Of a stretch of DNA of 64,000 nt, positions 25,801 to 36,925 are shown piece after piece. The DNA is from Hyalella azteca. Its lineage: Eukaryota; Arthropoda; Malacostraca; Amphipoda; Hyalellidae. The DNA lies in contig NW_025944972.1 in assembly GCF_000764305.2 (NCBI RefSeq), positions 51,274-115,273 on the forward strand. Direction: 5' to 3'. Made by a program: the position numbers and the translations under genes. The first letter of the stretch is position 1. Every line of letters begins with the position of its first letter. The notes under the pieces were generated by a model. It searched no databases. It saw only the letters and a list, made by a program, of their open reading frames with translations, and was not told where the DNA came from.

Positions 25801-26439
25801 AAGTTTTCGTTTGAAACTCTCCGCGAATTCCGGAATCCTCAAATCTTAAGCACCGGAAGAGGATTTGGTTTATATGTTTTCATTAAATTCTCAATCATTC
25901 AACTAAAAAATGCGTTAAGTTATGCGTAAATTTAAAAATTAAAATATCACTCACCGAAATCGCTGCATACGCAAATTCCTACTGGAAACGCTTGCATTTC
26001 TTACCCACCAAATATCCTGATTATTTTTTCTTAAACCAGCTAGTAAACATGGTCAGTTTTTAATATTGGCTAGTCAGTCAAATAGTTTTCCCAGCTATGA
26101 AGATGAATTTTTACCACAGCTCATTCAAAATAACGAATTATAGGTGATAACTCTCATTGAACAAAGAAACTCCATCTAATTACAATTTTGGAGTCCTAAT
26201 TCAATTTTTTACTGCACTTCCTGTTTTTGCGATGTCTCGTAATTCCACCACTAAAATAAAATCGCAGATCTAAGTAAAATCCCGACACGCAAGGTAATGC
26301 GGAAACGCATTTGAAGAGCGATATTTATTTTTAGTGCAAGGCTTCAAACACGTAAACAAACTTTCTATAATAGACGCGAGACTAGAAGCTTGACTTGAAA
26401 CTTCTTGGCACAGATGATTTCCTTGAGATTTAAGAACAA

Positions 26440-26545
26440 AAAATCCAGATCCATGTAAATTAAATACATACATAGAAAATCCAAATCCATGTAAAATAAA
26501 TATGTGCACAGCACATCCAGATCCATGCAAAATCTCCATACGAGA
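26440..26545. repeat. ~40-bp repeat of AAATCCAGATCCATG phrases, 3 units
   Basis: The phrase AAATCC(A/-)ATCCATGTAAAATAAATA recurs at about 26446, 26477 and 26515. The reverse frame HGSGF/HGFGF seen across it is a repeat artefact. Confidence 0.75.
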
Positions 26546-28332
26546 AATTCATTTAATAGCGGCCTGCAGACAAACGAACTCTTCCAAAATAAACTTTCAA
26601 TAAAATGTCTTAGATTAAATAAATCATAGATATCTTAGTGCAAATTGACACACTTCAAAACCTCATATTTTTGTTCGCCCAAAGACTGACCATCTTTTTA
26701 TAATGTCAAAAAAACAACATTTGGATTCAGTTCGTCGCGCTCACACGACCCACGTTTTAGCAGATAATTTGGCAGTCGATTGCCAATAATTGGAAGTCGC
26801 TTGCTATGCTAAAAAACTAGTCCATGCAATTGACGGATGAGGATATTTTGGTGCAATTTGACCATAGCTCTTAAACAGAGTCAAGGTGTCGCGTGTGGCT
26901 GGGGAAAGTCGAAGTAATGTTGAGTGTTTTCATTACTACATTACCTATAAAACTAGGATAGTTACTGTCACTACATGTTTATCTACTTATATATGTTATT
27001 AATATTTTAATTATATTAAGATAATAAAATTACAGATGATATGATGCAATAACACCAGCTCAAGTACACCCAGAATTACCTACACGTGTTGTGATGCGTT
27101 CTTTGATTTATTTTTAATTCTATCCAAAATAACCAAATATAGTACTAAAAATTGCATAGTCCTTCTGTGAAAAATGAATTCAAACTTAAAGCATAAGTGT
27201 GCTCAACTCAAGTGATTAACGCATTCAACTTGAACAGTATAAGCTTCAAGATGAACATAATGAACACCAGCATCAACATAATGAACTTCACATGAACATA
27301 ACGAGCTTGTAGCATGCCGTGTTAATTAACGTAGCGACGTTACGCTCAATTGGCAGCGTTGAGATATTCGACCACGTTACGAGTTGACCTTGCATAAGGT
27401 CACCAAATGACCTTGAACGCAATGAGTTAAGAACAGAATCAACGAGAAGTTGGAAAAAATCTTAAGATATTCCCAATTTTTGGTAAGCTAATTTATTGTT
27501 GCTATTTCGTTCCATAATAAGCCTATTAAACAAAAATTTAACATTTAAAACGTTGTTATCGAGTCCGAGTGAATTACTAATTTATGCAAGAAAACTTCAA
27601 GTAACTTGTCAATTATCGAATAGGCAAACAAACATAAATCTTATTTAATTGCAGCACGGAAGAATAACAAGAATTGAACTGCGTAAAATGATGAAAAGTT
27701 CGAATTTACAATCTAGGACCCGAGAAGAACATGATATTTGAAAATAAACTATTTTCTAAACACAAGATGAACATAACTTTACCAGATGTATTTTTGTAAG
27801 AGCTTATCATTTAATTGGCACGCAATTTTGCATTACTGCATTCTCTACTCTTCGATAAAAACACTTCAATTAGTGAAAATTGCAACTAGTATCTCGAATA
27901 ATTATTTAACAAACAGATTTTAATTTGTTATTCAATTTTATTTGACTTCCTATAGCAAGTTTAGAAAATGAATGAGAAATAAATTACGTTGCCATGAGCA
28001 AAGTTCTTCCAGTACAAGAGAGAAAATCTTCAGAATAAACCCAAGAAAAAACATATATTTCGAAGTAATTTTCATGTCCTTGCGTAGTCAGAGAAAGGAA
28101 AATCAGTGGCTGCCATTCACAATTAGTTTTGCCGTAGATTTTCCATCGTCGTATTCCTAGGAAACATGTACAAGAAAAATTCTAATCCTGAGAAATTAGC
28201 TCACGTCAGGAACATCGTAAGCGTTTATCATCGAGGACCTCCCGTATCGACCGTGCATTATGGTCCGGGCATTAATCTGTGATCGTGTAGCAGCAACTAG
28301 CAGCTATAATATGTTAATAATGATGAATTAAA

Positions 28333-28534
28333 TCATTGACCGCGCGAAAAATTTCTAACGTACATATAATAAGTTGTGTTTGTCATCACTCGCTGCCCTT
28401 TTGCTCTGGGCGCGGCTTTCGGAACCATGACCGCAAAACCAAGGAACTTGAATGCGTTTCCGATTCTGGCCCTGAGCTCCGACTTCTTTTGTAAATAAAC
28501 ATGTATGTTGTCGTTGGCGGAGGCTCTTTCCATA
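28333..28534 (-). CDS. C-terminal exon resembling ornithine decarboxylase antizyme (partial or retro-fragment)
   Basis: Read on the minus strand after a possible acceptor (GGGATTTAG|T), the frame gives ...NDNIHVYLQKKSELRARIGN then AFKFLGFAVMVPKAAPRAKG, a short Thr/Tyr segment, YYMYV and a stop. This matches the shape of the antizyme C-terminal core: a hydrophobic strand followed by K-x-R, R-A, F-x-FLGF, V-x-P and a final Y/F-x-x-Y strand. Antizyme binds ornithine decarboxylase monomers, targets them to the proteasome and limits polyamine uptake; expression needs +1 frameshifting in an upstream exon. No upstream exons were found, so this may be the last exon of a long gene, a retrocopy or a chance resemblance. 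The acceptor tract is weak. Confidence 0.45.
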
Positions 28535-30084
28535 CTAAATCCCTGTTATAATTAAACCATAAATCGTTTGTCTACGACTGCTCACTGAATGACCAATTAG
28601 AAGAATATCAACTAATATATATAGAAAATACAGACGATGGGCGTTTTTTTTTTCTTTTAGATAAATTCAGTAAGTGCATGTTCCAATTATTGTACATCGT
28701 AAGATGTTGATGCTTTAACATAATAAATAGTGTATATAAAGTAATAATATTGTCTGTTCACAATAATATTGTCCATTTATAATAATAAATTCCAACGAAG
28801 ATGGCGACCAACTTTGCAACGCACTGCACTCGACTATATAGCACCTGCACTACCGAGTGCATTGCGCGACCTGAGATAAAATATGCGTTGCATTGCGAGG
28901 CCGAATGCTATTTTCGCGTCGCTAACCTTTAAATCAGAGGACACTTGTCCATTTTGATCTTGTTTATGCTAGAGCGGAGGCTTGGCGCAGACTAGCTTTC
29001 TTTAGGCAAACATTTACGCACAAGAACGAAGGCGTATATTGACTACTGTAGAGTTCAAATCTTGTTTGGCACACTGTCATTACTAGAAGAGCTTGGACAA
29101 ATATGGACGGAATGGGTTCAACCAAAATACAAAATTATGCATCTATGGATATTTATTCAGGAGAAATTGAGGGAACAAGGCCCAACTACTAAAAAATTTT
29201 TCAAAGTGATAAGCGTCCGCACATCACTAAAATTTCCGACGAATATTGCGAAGCAGGACTATAGTCACGTATACTAAACCTCATTAAACCATTGCAAAAC
29301 ATTCATGAGAACATCAATTAAATGAAGCTTGAATGCTACGCAGCAAGGAGGGGTTAATATAGGAAAGTGAATGTTACGCTGCAAGCAAAAGTTTGACGCT
29401 TCTTCTCACTGACTTTGCCGGGAAATAATAGTTTTGAGATAAAATAACAAATTTATAAAGTCATACGGATAAAAATTTGTAGACATAAAACAGGAAGATA
29501 ATACTTGGGTACTTTAGAAATTATTAATCAATAATTAAATTCAATAATAATTGAATGTAAATATTCACAAGATAATAATTAATAATAAAATAATTTTAAC
29601 CAAGAATATACATCAATAATATAAATTTATAGAATCAATTACTTTGTTTTGATTGCATTATGCGAGTATATGTGAATTAATAAATACTTTTCTAAGATTT
29701 AAATTCATGGAGCGAATCCACGGAGAATCTAATTAAATCTCCCTTGAAAGAATCAAAGCAATCTTATGCGACATGATGACCTATTTATATCATCGATAAG
29801 TTCTTAAGACTGAATCGAGAACCCGATTTTACGTTATATGTAATAATATCTAATAAAAGTGAGCTTTGTATGAAGGATTATTGGGAATATATATTGAATG
29901 CGCGCCATCCACCTAATTGTACTTTAAAAATACGAATTGTATTGAAAAAATTCCCACAATATCAAATAATGTAACAGAATGAACTATATTAATTGTTTAA
30001 TACTTAGTATTAATTAATCATTCATAATCGATTATTGTTTAGTTAATTATATAATTGTTAATTGTGCGATTTCGCGTCTTCTAG
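28535..30084. other. AT-rich noncoding DNA
   Basis: No exon or RNA gene was seen. 29510-29640 is nearly pure A/T with AATAATTAATCAATAATT-type low complexity. Confidence 0.55.
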
Positions 30085-30178
30085 ATCCCGCGCCCGGCGA
30101 AGGCTTCAACGTGGTTGGCGTCTTGCTAGCGGTCATCTCTGTCATCCTCATCATCATCGGCATCGCCTTCGTCTACAG
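30085..30178 (+). CDS. transmembrane exon of single-pass membrane protein
   Basis: The acceptor CGTCTTCTAG precedes an exon that, continued in phase 1 from the exon ending 11253, reads D-PAPGEGFNVVGVLLAVISV then ILIIIGIAFVY. About 20 uninterrupted hydrophobic residues form a membrane helix. It is followed in the next exon by RMRRGK, so by the positive-inside rule the C-terminal tail is cytoplasmic. The donor TCTACAG|GTGAGT is strong (phase 2). The donor and 11 bases of exon are repeated three more times immediately downstream (see the repeat at 30168-30340). Reading past the first donor meets TGA at once. Confidence 0.85.
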
Positions 30179-30340
30179 GTGAGTCTACTGGCACCATGCC
30201 TTCGTCTACAGGTGAGTCTACTGGCACCACGCCTTCGTCTACAGGTGAGTCTACTGGCACCACGCCTTCGTCTACAGGTGAGTCTACTGGCAGCAATTTT
30301 GAGTCTACTGGCAGCAATTTTGAGTCTACTGGCACCAAGA
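30168..30340 (+). repeat. 33-bp minisatellite built from the exon end and its 5' splice site
   Basis: The unit TTCGTCTACAG|GTGAGTCTA plus CTGGCACCACGCC is present four times, with donor-like sites at 30179, 30212, 30245 and 30278. It is followed by two partial units (GAGTCTACTGGCAGCAATTTT). The first unit is the real end of the transmembrane exon, so a splice donor has been tandemly amplified. All copies are in register (33 bp), and use of a downstream donor would add an immediate in-frame stop. Confidence 0.95.
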
Positions 30341-30830
30341 TTTTAATTGAAAACTTTTCAGCGACCATATTCATCGTATGCTTAAAAACTTCAAGCTGAT
30401 GCGAACGACAATTGGTACTAATAAATATGTACGATTAATATTAAAGGCTAAATTTCCAATTCCAATTAAACCCGTGAATGAAGATGACAACTCAACAATT
30501 AACAATTTCAAACGTTATTTAGATCAATTTAATTCAGTTTGGATAAGGTTACTTTAAAAAAGGCGAACACTGCTCCAAGAAAGATAAAGAATTCATTCAT
30601 CAGGGAATTAATATGACATTTTTTAAACTTATATTGAGTATAATTGATATAATGGACAGAATATTCGAGCTCGTACACGAAACGATTTCAATGAAAGTTT
30701 GGCGAATTTAGTTGGCATTTTCTTTATTAGATTATAGATTGCGATTATGGTGATACACAATATCAATAACTGTAAGCTAATATCAGCTTTCTCTTTTAAT
30801 TTTGAAATAATCTAATGTTCCGCCTTGCAG

Positions 30831-30936
30831 TCGCATGCGACGCGGCAAACTTTCGCCTGCGGCAGACGAGCCGGACATGGAATTGGCGGCTCCGACAGAA
30901 CAGGAGCCCGAGAGAGAGAAAGATCCGTACATGGAG
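30831..30936 (+). CDS. cytoplasmic-tail exon 1 of the membrane protein
   Basis: After acceptor TTCCGCCTTGCAG and in phase 2 from the previous exon, the product reads S-RMRRGKLSPAADEPDMELAA then PTEQEPEREKDPYME. The donor is ATGGAG|GTGAGA, phase 0. The segment is acidic and Pro/Glu-rich, consistent with a disordered cytoplasmic tail just inside the membrane. DPYME offers a possible tyrosine site. Codons are G/C-ending, unlike the surroundings. A diverged copy of the exon end and intron start lies about 212 bp downstream (31139-31215). Confidence 0.85.
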
Positions 30937-30989
30937 GTGAGATACGGTTGTAATTTGATCAATTTTTATTAGTTAAATTATCAGCTGTT

Positions 30990-31070
30990 AGAACAAAACT
31001 TGTTTAGAACAATAACTTGTTCCGAACTTGTTCTAGAACTTGTTCATAACTTGTTCAGAACAATATACGA
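30990..31070. repeat. ACTTGTTC(TAGA)AC short tandem repeat
   Basis: AACTTGTT-(T/C)AGAACA-type 12-14-bp units recur about six times in the intron directly behind the 30936 donor. Confidence 0.8.
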
Positions 31071-31945
31071 TTCGATGAAAAACTGACAAGGCTACACAAA
31101 TGAAAGAAAGGTGTAGAGGAGTGGAAAAGAGGAAGGACTGTACATGGACGTGTGGTGACGGTTGTGATGGATGAATTTCATTTGTTAAATTATCAGCTGA
31201 TGATTTGCGGCTTTCAAAACTTGTTTAGACGAGCAATAATTAAATAAATCGATGAACTGAGGATGTTACATAAATGATAGAATTTTGAATAAGTGAAGCA
31301 TATTCCTAAAAATGAATGCGCCATGTTTTCTTCGAGTTGAATTGATAACTTTGGATATTTTCGTCGGAATTGTGGTTGCGGTGTGATTTTGCAATCTTTT
31401 TCATTTGTCAATTTTCGAATGAGTACAGGCAATAATATAAATGTTAAAACATGTGAAAATAACTAATGAGGATCGAAAAATTGCAAGTATAAGATGCATG
31501 ATCAGAAAAGTCTTATTTCTGTTCAAAATGAAACCACAAATTCGATTTAATTGAATTGAGTCGCAATTAAAGAGAACTTTGATGGAGATATTATCGTATA
31601 CTTTACACGGAATCATAGAATTGGGAGAGGAATGGCGGCAGCAAGAGTAAATTTACAAATAAATTATCAAAACAAGTAGACAATATAAACATTTAAACAT
31701 GTATAAATCTATTTTCCTCACACAATAAAATATTTTTAAACTGCTCGATATTCTGCAATGACCGCTGCATGTATGCACTTTCCACTACATGGCGACCAGC
31801 GAATAGAAATTTGTTTAGATAGTTTTGACTCGCATCACTTCACCAGCTACTGTAAAAATTGCTACATATTATATGCCTCACTCCTCCGAAAGGCCTTCGA
31901 AATGACCAATTCAGCTCAGCCCAGGCAAACAATGGCTCTCTGCAG

Positions 31946-32050
31946 GCGTTGGAAAATACGTCGCTCGGACCTGCGGAATACAGATTGCGTAACGAGGTTC
32001 CGAATGAGCGAACTGGCAATGACTTAAAAATCGATCAAAATGAAACAACT
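31946..32050 (+). CDS. candidate cassette exon of the membrane protein tail
   Basis: Acceptor GGCTCTCTGCAG and donor ACAACT|GTAGGT bracket exactly 105 bp (35 codons) with phase 0 on both sides, the phase needed between the 30936 donor and the 36688 acceptor. It reads ALENTSLGPAEYRLRNEVPN then ERTGNDLKIDQNETT. It is hydrophilic, like the rest of the tail. The fit in length and phase is suggestive, but the pyrimidine tract is modest and the composition only mildly exon-like, so inclusion could be regulated or absent. Confidence 0.42.
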
Positions 32051-32561
32051 GTAGGTTTAATTTTAAAATTAAAAAAAGTGTCAGAATGCTTCTCCTACGC
32101 AATATTCAAGTTTCTACTAACATGTACGTGATTTACATTCTCATAACTTCAAAACGTAAATTGACTATTACTGCTAAAAGTTAACGAATAAACATGGAGC
32201 TGAGCTGTTTAGAGTATTTTTACTTTAAACCGCACAGAGATGTAGAGTAAGGCCGCAACTTACGAAGATAATCTTTTGTAAACTTCCTGAAATAAGCAAT
32301 GCAATATCTATATCAACATTGGAATATTGTTTGAGTTCAATTAGACTACTCACTAATTCCACTTAGTTATCCTGACACATAACAATAATTACCTATACCG
32401 GTACTGCCTCGATTTTTTTTCGCTATCCAGTCAACTGAAGCAACAGCATCTACAAACCATAAATGGATTGAATTCAATTATATTTTGCCTGCAGTAATTT
32501 CTCAGCAAAAATCACGAAATGTTGATACTACACACACGCAACCTCCGTTGAGACCGTGACC

Positions 32562-33273
32562 ATGCATCACCACCCAGCCCACAAGACAACGACACGTATT
32601 CGCCGCACCAGTAAATGCACCAACCGCTTGTTACTAGGAATGAGAGTCAGTGTCAAGTCGACCGTTGACGAGTATAGTAGACGTGGGCGTTCGACGACGT
32701 CGCACGCATTGATTTAATTTCAAAAATTAAAGGGTTTTTTGGCTTGAAAATAAATTTACTCGATATAAACAAAATAATTCCACTCCTAAAATAGTTATCT
32801 GGCATAATTAAAATGACGGTAATGGTAACAGCAGAAAGGGTAAAAATCGCTTATGGGTCCTTCCGTTACTGATGCCGACTATCCAAAAGTATTTAACTTG
32901 GCGCCATTCAAGGATGAAAATCCCACAACCAACTGGAATGCAGTTTTTATCGATGACTGAATGGCTTTGTAGAAATATTCGCTTTTTATATACTCGTTCA
33001 AACTGACTGGAAACTTTTGTTCCTTCTACGGTTTCACGGTGTATTTCCAACAAACTTCTATTCCGTGGATTTTTATTTTCTCGAACTACGTAGCAAGCAG
33101 TAAGAACTGGATTCAATTTTCAAACAATTGTAAATTTGTTCATCCAAGTAGAATCCACAAAATGAAACTCACGCAAGATCCTAACTTGAATATATTCTCC
33201 AAGCACACAATTCATGAATGAAATTATAATTACTTTCATAAACATGAATTACGGATACTTTCTCTCCTTACAG
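32562..33273. other. intronic or upstream region of the 33339 ORF
   Basis: A CpG-containing, GC-richer patch at 32520-32720 includes a 52-codon forward frame from the ATG at 32562 (MHHHPAHKTTTRIRRTSKC...), without splice sites that join it to the downstream ORF. It may be a promoter-like region for the 33339 gene. A 102-codon reverse frame at 32808-33116 has no recognisable motif. Confidence 0.35.
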
Positions 33274-34688
33274 GTAAATTTGTTAATAGGCAATTTAAAT
33301 GGAATAAGAAAATTAAAACTGACCTTACTTCCGGTATAATGGAAGTTTTTGGTTCAGTTTTCAGTTCCTTAAGGAGACCTCTTCCAAAATCCTCATTTGG
33401 CAAGTTCGGCTCTATCCGTACCATATTTATAAGGCAGAAAAATAAAGGCATCGCTTTGATTAAAGATTCAAAGAAGTGTTTCACTTGCATTCCAAAATTA
33501 AGGCGGAACTGCCCTGAATCCGACCTCAAATTTACATCCGAAAAATCGGATGCCGCCTCCGGAGCCCCCGACATGAGCGATGAAACTGAGAACGCGATTG
33601 AAAGAATGGACTTCGTCCTTACGTTAAAATCAATCGATGTAATTGAATTAGCGCAACAAGAGCATGAAAATTCGTCCTCTTCAGAAAAATATGCCGGCCC
33701 TGGTAGTGTTATACTAGAAACGGCCAAATTAGGCTACGTTTCTATAAACGACCCAAATTATGTGAGAAAAGTTTCAAAACGTTTTCGGAAGGCTTACCTG
33801 CAGAAATGCGCCGCTGAACCAAACTCTCCAGCTTCGATAATAGAAGTTGCGAAGAGTGTTCCAGGTTTTCAGGACGCACAAAAGTACTACCCAGCGCTAA
33901 CAACCAATCTCATCTTCAGCTGCAAGGAGATGGCGACGTTGACGCAAAATGGGATAACAACGGAAGATTTTCAGATCTTCGGTATACATCCGAGTTATTT
34001 CAATAAGTCTTTCTCAATGGAAAGTGAAAACAACACAACTTCGCCCATGAGGACCATTCATTCTAGCAATGAACCACAAATCGAAGCGTTGGGCAACGTA
34101 ACTAAAACCAGACCTGGGTTAACTCGTCACGTTTCGTTTCTGGACACTCCACAAATTCACACTGTATACAAAAATGCTTCGACTAAACTTCGTCGCCGCT
34201 ATTCTTTCAATGGATCTTCGACAGCAAAGCCATTGCGAAAAAGGTCTTATATACTGAACAATAGTCCAAAAAAGCCTCAAAGTTTTACTTCCTTCACAAA
34301 CGAAACAATCTCTTACCCAAAAGGACGAAATGCTCTAACACGAAAACTTTCGTTCAGGTCATCGCGTTCCATTGATTACTCGTGCAAGCTTTGCCCGAAA
34401 TTGGTCGGAACTTCCCAAATTGACACGTTGCCCGAAACTGAGGAAAATTCAGGCACAGATGGTTTTGAAGCACCGTTAGATTCTGCTGAGTGGGCGCCAT
34501 CAATCACAAGTAATTCGAGCTTGAGACGCACAACATCCTTTTCAGGAAAGCCAACGAACGAACATCATTCACTGAGAAGAAGCTACAGCTTCAGCGATAG
34601 AGCAAAGAGAACAGGCATGTTCCGACGACCGGTCACTAACGTTAACAGGAGCAGCGAATGTGCAGACTTCGCTGCGCATGAGGTATAG
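33274..34688 (+). CDS. unknown basic Arg/Ser-rich protein, single-exon ORF
   Basis: An uninterrupted frame of 449 codons starts at ATG 33339 and ends at TAG 34686-34688. It is also open upstream to a strong acceptor (TTTCTCTCCTTACAG at 33273), so the ORF may be a terminal exon entered in phase 1. The protein is basic and mostly disordered-looking. It carries repeated basophilic phosphorylation-type motifs: RHVSF, RRRYSF, RKLSF, RRTTSF and RRSYSF in the C-terminal half. The middle has a more ordered stretch with YVRKVSKRFRKAYLQKC and PGFQDAQKYYPALTTNL. No catalytic domain, signal peptide or membrane helix was recognised. It lies on the same strand as, and within, the last intron of the membrane protein gene (30936-36688), so it is nested or an alternative 3' exon of something. 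It contains no transposon hallmarks. Confidence 0.6.
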
Positions 34689-34775
34689 ATGCGGACGACG
34701 TGTGTTTATTTATGAGGTAGATGCAGACGACGTGCGTTTATTTATGAGGTAGATGCGGACGGACGACGTGCTGAG
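34678..34775 (+). repeat. ~34-bp tandem repeat, about 3 units, at the stop codon of the 33339 ORF
   Basis: ATGAGGTAGATGC(G/A)GACGACG followed by TGCGTTTATTT recurs three times, the first unit containing the last codons and stop of the ORF (GCGCATGAGGTATAG). The repeat thus starts in coding sequence and runs into the 3' UTR. Confidence 0.9.
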
Positions 34776-36687
34776 TTCTCGGGCACCCAGCCTCCCAGGG
34801 CTTCATGTGATGTGCCTTTATTTGATCTGAAAGCAGAAATAACAATGGTTTTTAATTCAATACTAAAAATTAACAAAAGAAAACCGGTGTTAGGTATGAG
34901 TTTTAAATTCTACGTACAATTAATTTTTTTGTACACTATATTTCACGCCAACATTAGAGGGTTTTACACCCTTTTTTTACGAGTTATTGTTAAAAAGAAA
35001 ATTAAAGGGTAATCGTTCACCTAAATGAATTGTCTCAATCATACCATGTTTGACAGCAGCTGGCGAAAATGATAGAATTATAACAATTTATTCGGCATCA
35101 TTATCACTTAAATGGGAAAATTAAATTGAACTACGACCTGCACCTAACATAAGAAAGCGCGTATTAGCGTCACGATTTTCCGACCAAAGTAACAAATGCA
35201 ATAGTTAGAGAGACTATTCAGTAACTAGATTGCATTTAATTTGTATATCATGAAACTCACTTTAATTTCTGCATTCACGCAATAATTGGTTAGTGCTTGC
35301 TTATGACAACAGCTGTGGCACCGACATTTTCTTTAAAACTGCTGTGTATGTCGTAATGATCACGTTGAAAATTTATGTTCGTATTCATTAGCACCAGCAT
35401 TCATTTTTTTCCAAATTGTATAGAATGTATGTGGAGTCCGTGTATATAGACAGAGCAATTTTGAAATTTATGCTGATTAGAGGCCTTCACTTCCTGAGCT
35501 TGAAAGTACCCGACACTCGCCCTGCTGTATTTGACCTGCGACATTCAGAGGTCGTCAGACAGCGCGCTCTTGCAATCCGTGTGTCTCTCATACTACGAGT
35601 TAAAAAAAAAACTTCGCAGTCAATTCCTAATTATTAAGGTGATTAAATTGAACCTAATCATGGGGGCTATTAATGTTATGAATACGTCGTATGCACTTCC
35701 GTGGTCGTACCTTTTGATATTATGGAAATGATTGTTATATTTTTTATATTACCTTAATTTTCGCGAATCGAGTATCAAATTTCCGTAATTTGAAAATTCG
35801 GGCAAATGACACCAATAAGGCTTCGTAAATTTGTCTTGTTTCATACGTTACAACCTCGGTTCAGTTACTCTGTGGTGATGAGCATCACAGAAGGATTCTG
35901 AAATGCGAGTTTAAAACAGAAAATTAAATTTTTCACCATAAGTGATCTCTTTCATGAATAGGCAAACGACACGAAAGGACTTCTCGGATGGTATTATTTC
36001 TATTTACGAGTATTTCACGAGGACAATAATAGATTATTTTCATATCACAACGCCGTCCTTGATAAGTAAAAAAAACTACTAAAAAATTATTACATTTTTT
36101 CTAAAAAAGATGAACTGTTCTCTTATGAAGCGCTCTTTACTAACAATGGATTTGTGTGTTTTCCCGTCTTGTTGTGAAGTATGTTACCTCGACCTGAATC
36201 ACGTGCAGTTACATGCATTTTTTCTCAGGCATGCATGAGCCTAACAATGCCTTTTGCGATCAAACAATTGCACAGCTTTCTGGCAATGCTAAAAACAATT
36301 GAACTAGAGGGGGGGGCAATGCTGAAAATCGAAATAAATAACTTAGAAAATGAGGCCCTAAATCTGAATAAACACCTTTCGATTTGGCTCAAGCTAATCA
36401 ACGATTTAATCATGGTGTCAAAAATTAAGATTTTTACAAATTTTTATTTACGAAACACCGATCGCCATGGAAGATGTTGTAGTTGTTAACATTTCTTCTC
36501 ACCTTTCAATACTTGAACTTGAAGTAGGATTATCCAACCGGTGATTTTTTATTTTACAGACCAAAAAACAAAGAGTCACGAATGATTTCTTAAAGGTCTG
36601 AAAAACTTTCCCATTGATAATGACACATTGATTACTTACATTTAATCTATTTTACTCTTTTTTTAACTTTGTTTTTTCTTATTCTAG
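34776..36687. other. intron / noncoding
   Basis: AT-rich with no supported exon. The 102-codon forward frame at 36181-36489 lacks splice context and codon bias. Confidence 0.5.
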
Positions 36688-36864
36688 TGGCTGAATATGC
36701 CTGAAGAACAACCACCGACACCCGACCTACGGAAACAAATGAAAACAGCCGTGCGTACCGTCTCGCGCAAGATCTCACTGGCGCAGAAGAAGGAGGCTGA
36801 CGACTTCAAGATCGGAGTGCCTCCGCATCTTCGATACCAGCTTAAAGAAATATATGTTTATTGA
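36688..36864 (+). CDS. last exon, cytoplasmic tail of the membrane protein
   Basis: The acceptor is TTTTTTCTTATTCTAG. In phase 0 from the 30936 donor the tail reads WLNMPEEQPPTPDLRKQMKT, then AVRTVSRKISLAQKKEADDF, KIGVPPHLRYQLKEIYVY and TGA. The tail is basic with RTVSRKIS-type phosphorylation sites and a Pro-rich turn. The final residues IYVY could be a C-terminal docking motif. An AATAAA at about 36888 lies 25 bp after the stop, a plausible polyadenylation signal. The assembled 3' part (extracellular stub, one TM helix, about 95-130-residue tail) was not matched to a known receptor or adhesion family. Confidence 0.85.
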   Translation, partial: WLNMPEEQPPTPDLRKQMKTAVRTVSRKISLAQKKEADDFKIGVPPHLRYQLKEIYVY

Positions 36865-36925
36865 CCTTCCTGGCCTCACTATGTGAGGAATAAATGTGAG
36901 GGTTGTGATGCATCCGCTGCACTTT

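Larger units (their letters stand above)
21100..28330. other. AT-rich noncoding DNA
   Basis: No accepted gene except the weak candidate at 22738. A patch at 24590-24910 contains repeated GTGCTCTGCT / TATACAG phrases and is open on both strands through low complexity. A GC-richer patch at 23530-23640 can be read forward as a short coding-like segment ending at GTAAAA, but has no supported acceptor. Short direct repeats of AACATAATGAAC lie at 27245-27300. Confidence 0.45.

Noticed and set aside
30062..30399. Forward and reverse frames with GESTGTTPSST or PVDSPVDEG repeats
   Set aside because: They read through the duplicated splice-donor array; the true exon ends at 30178.
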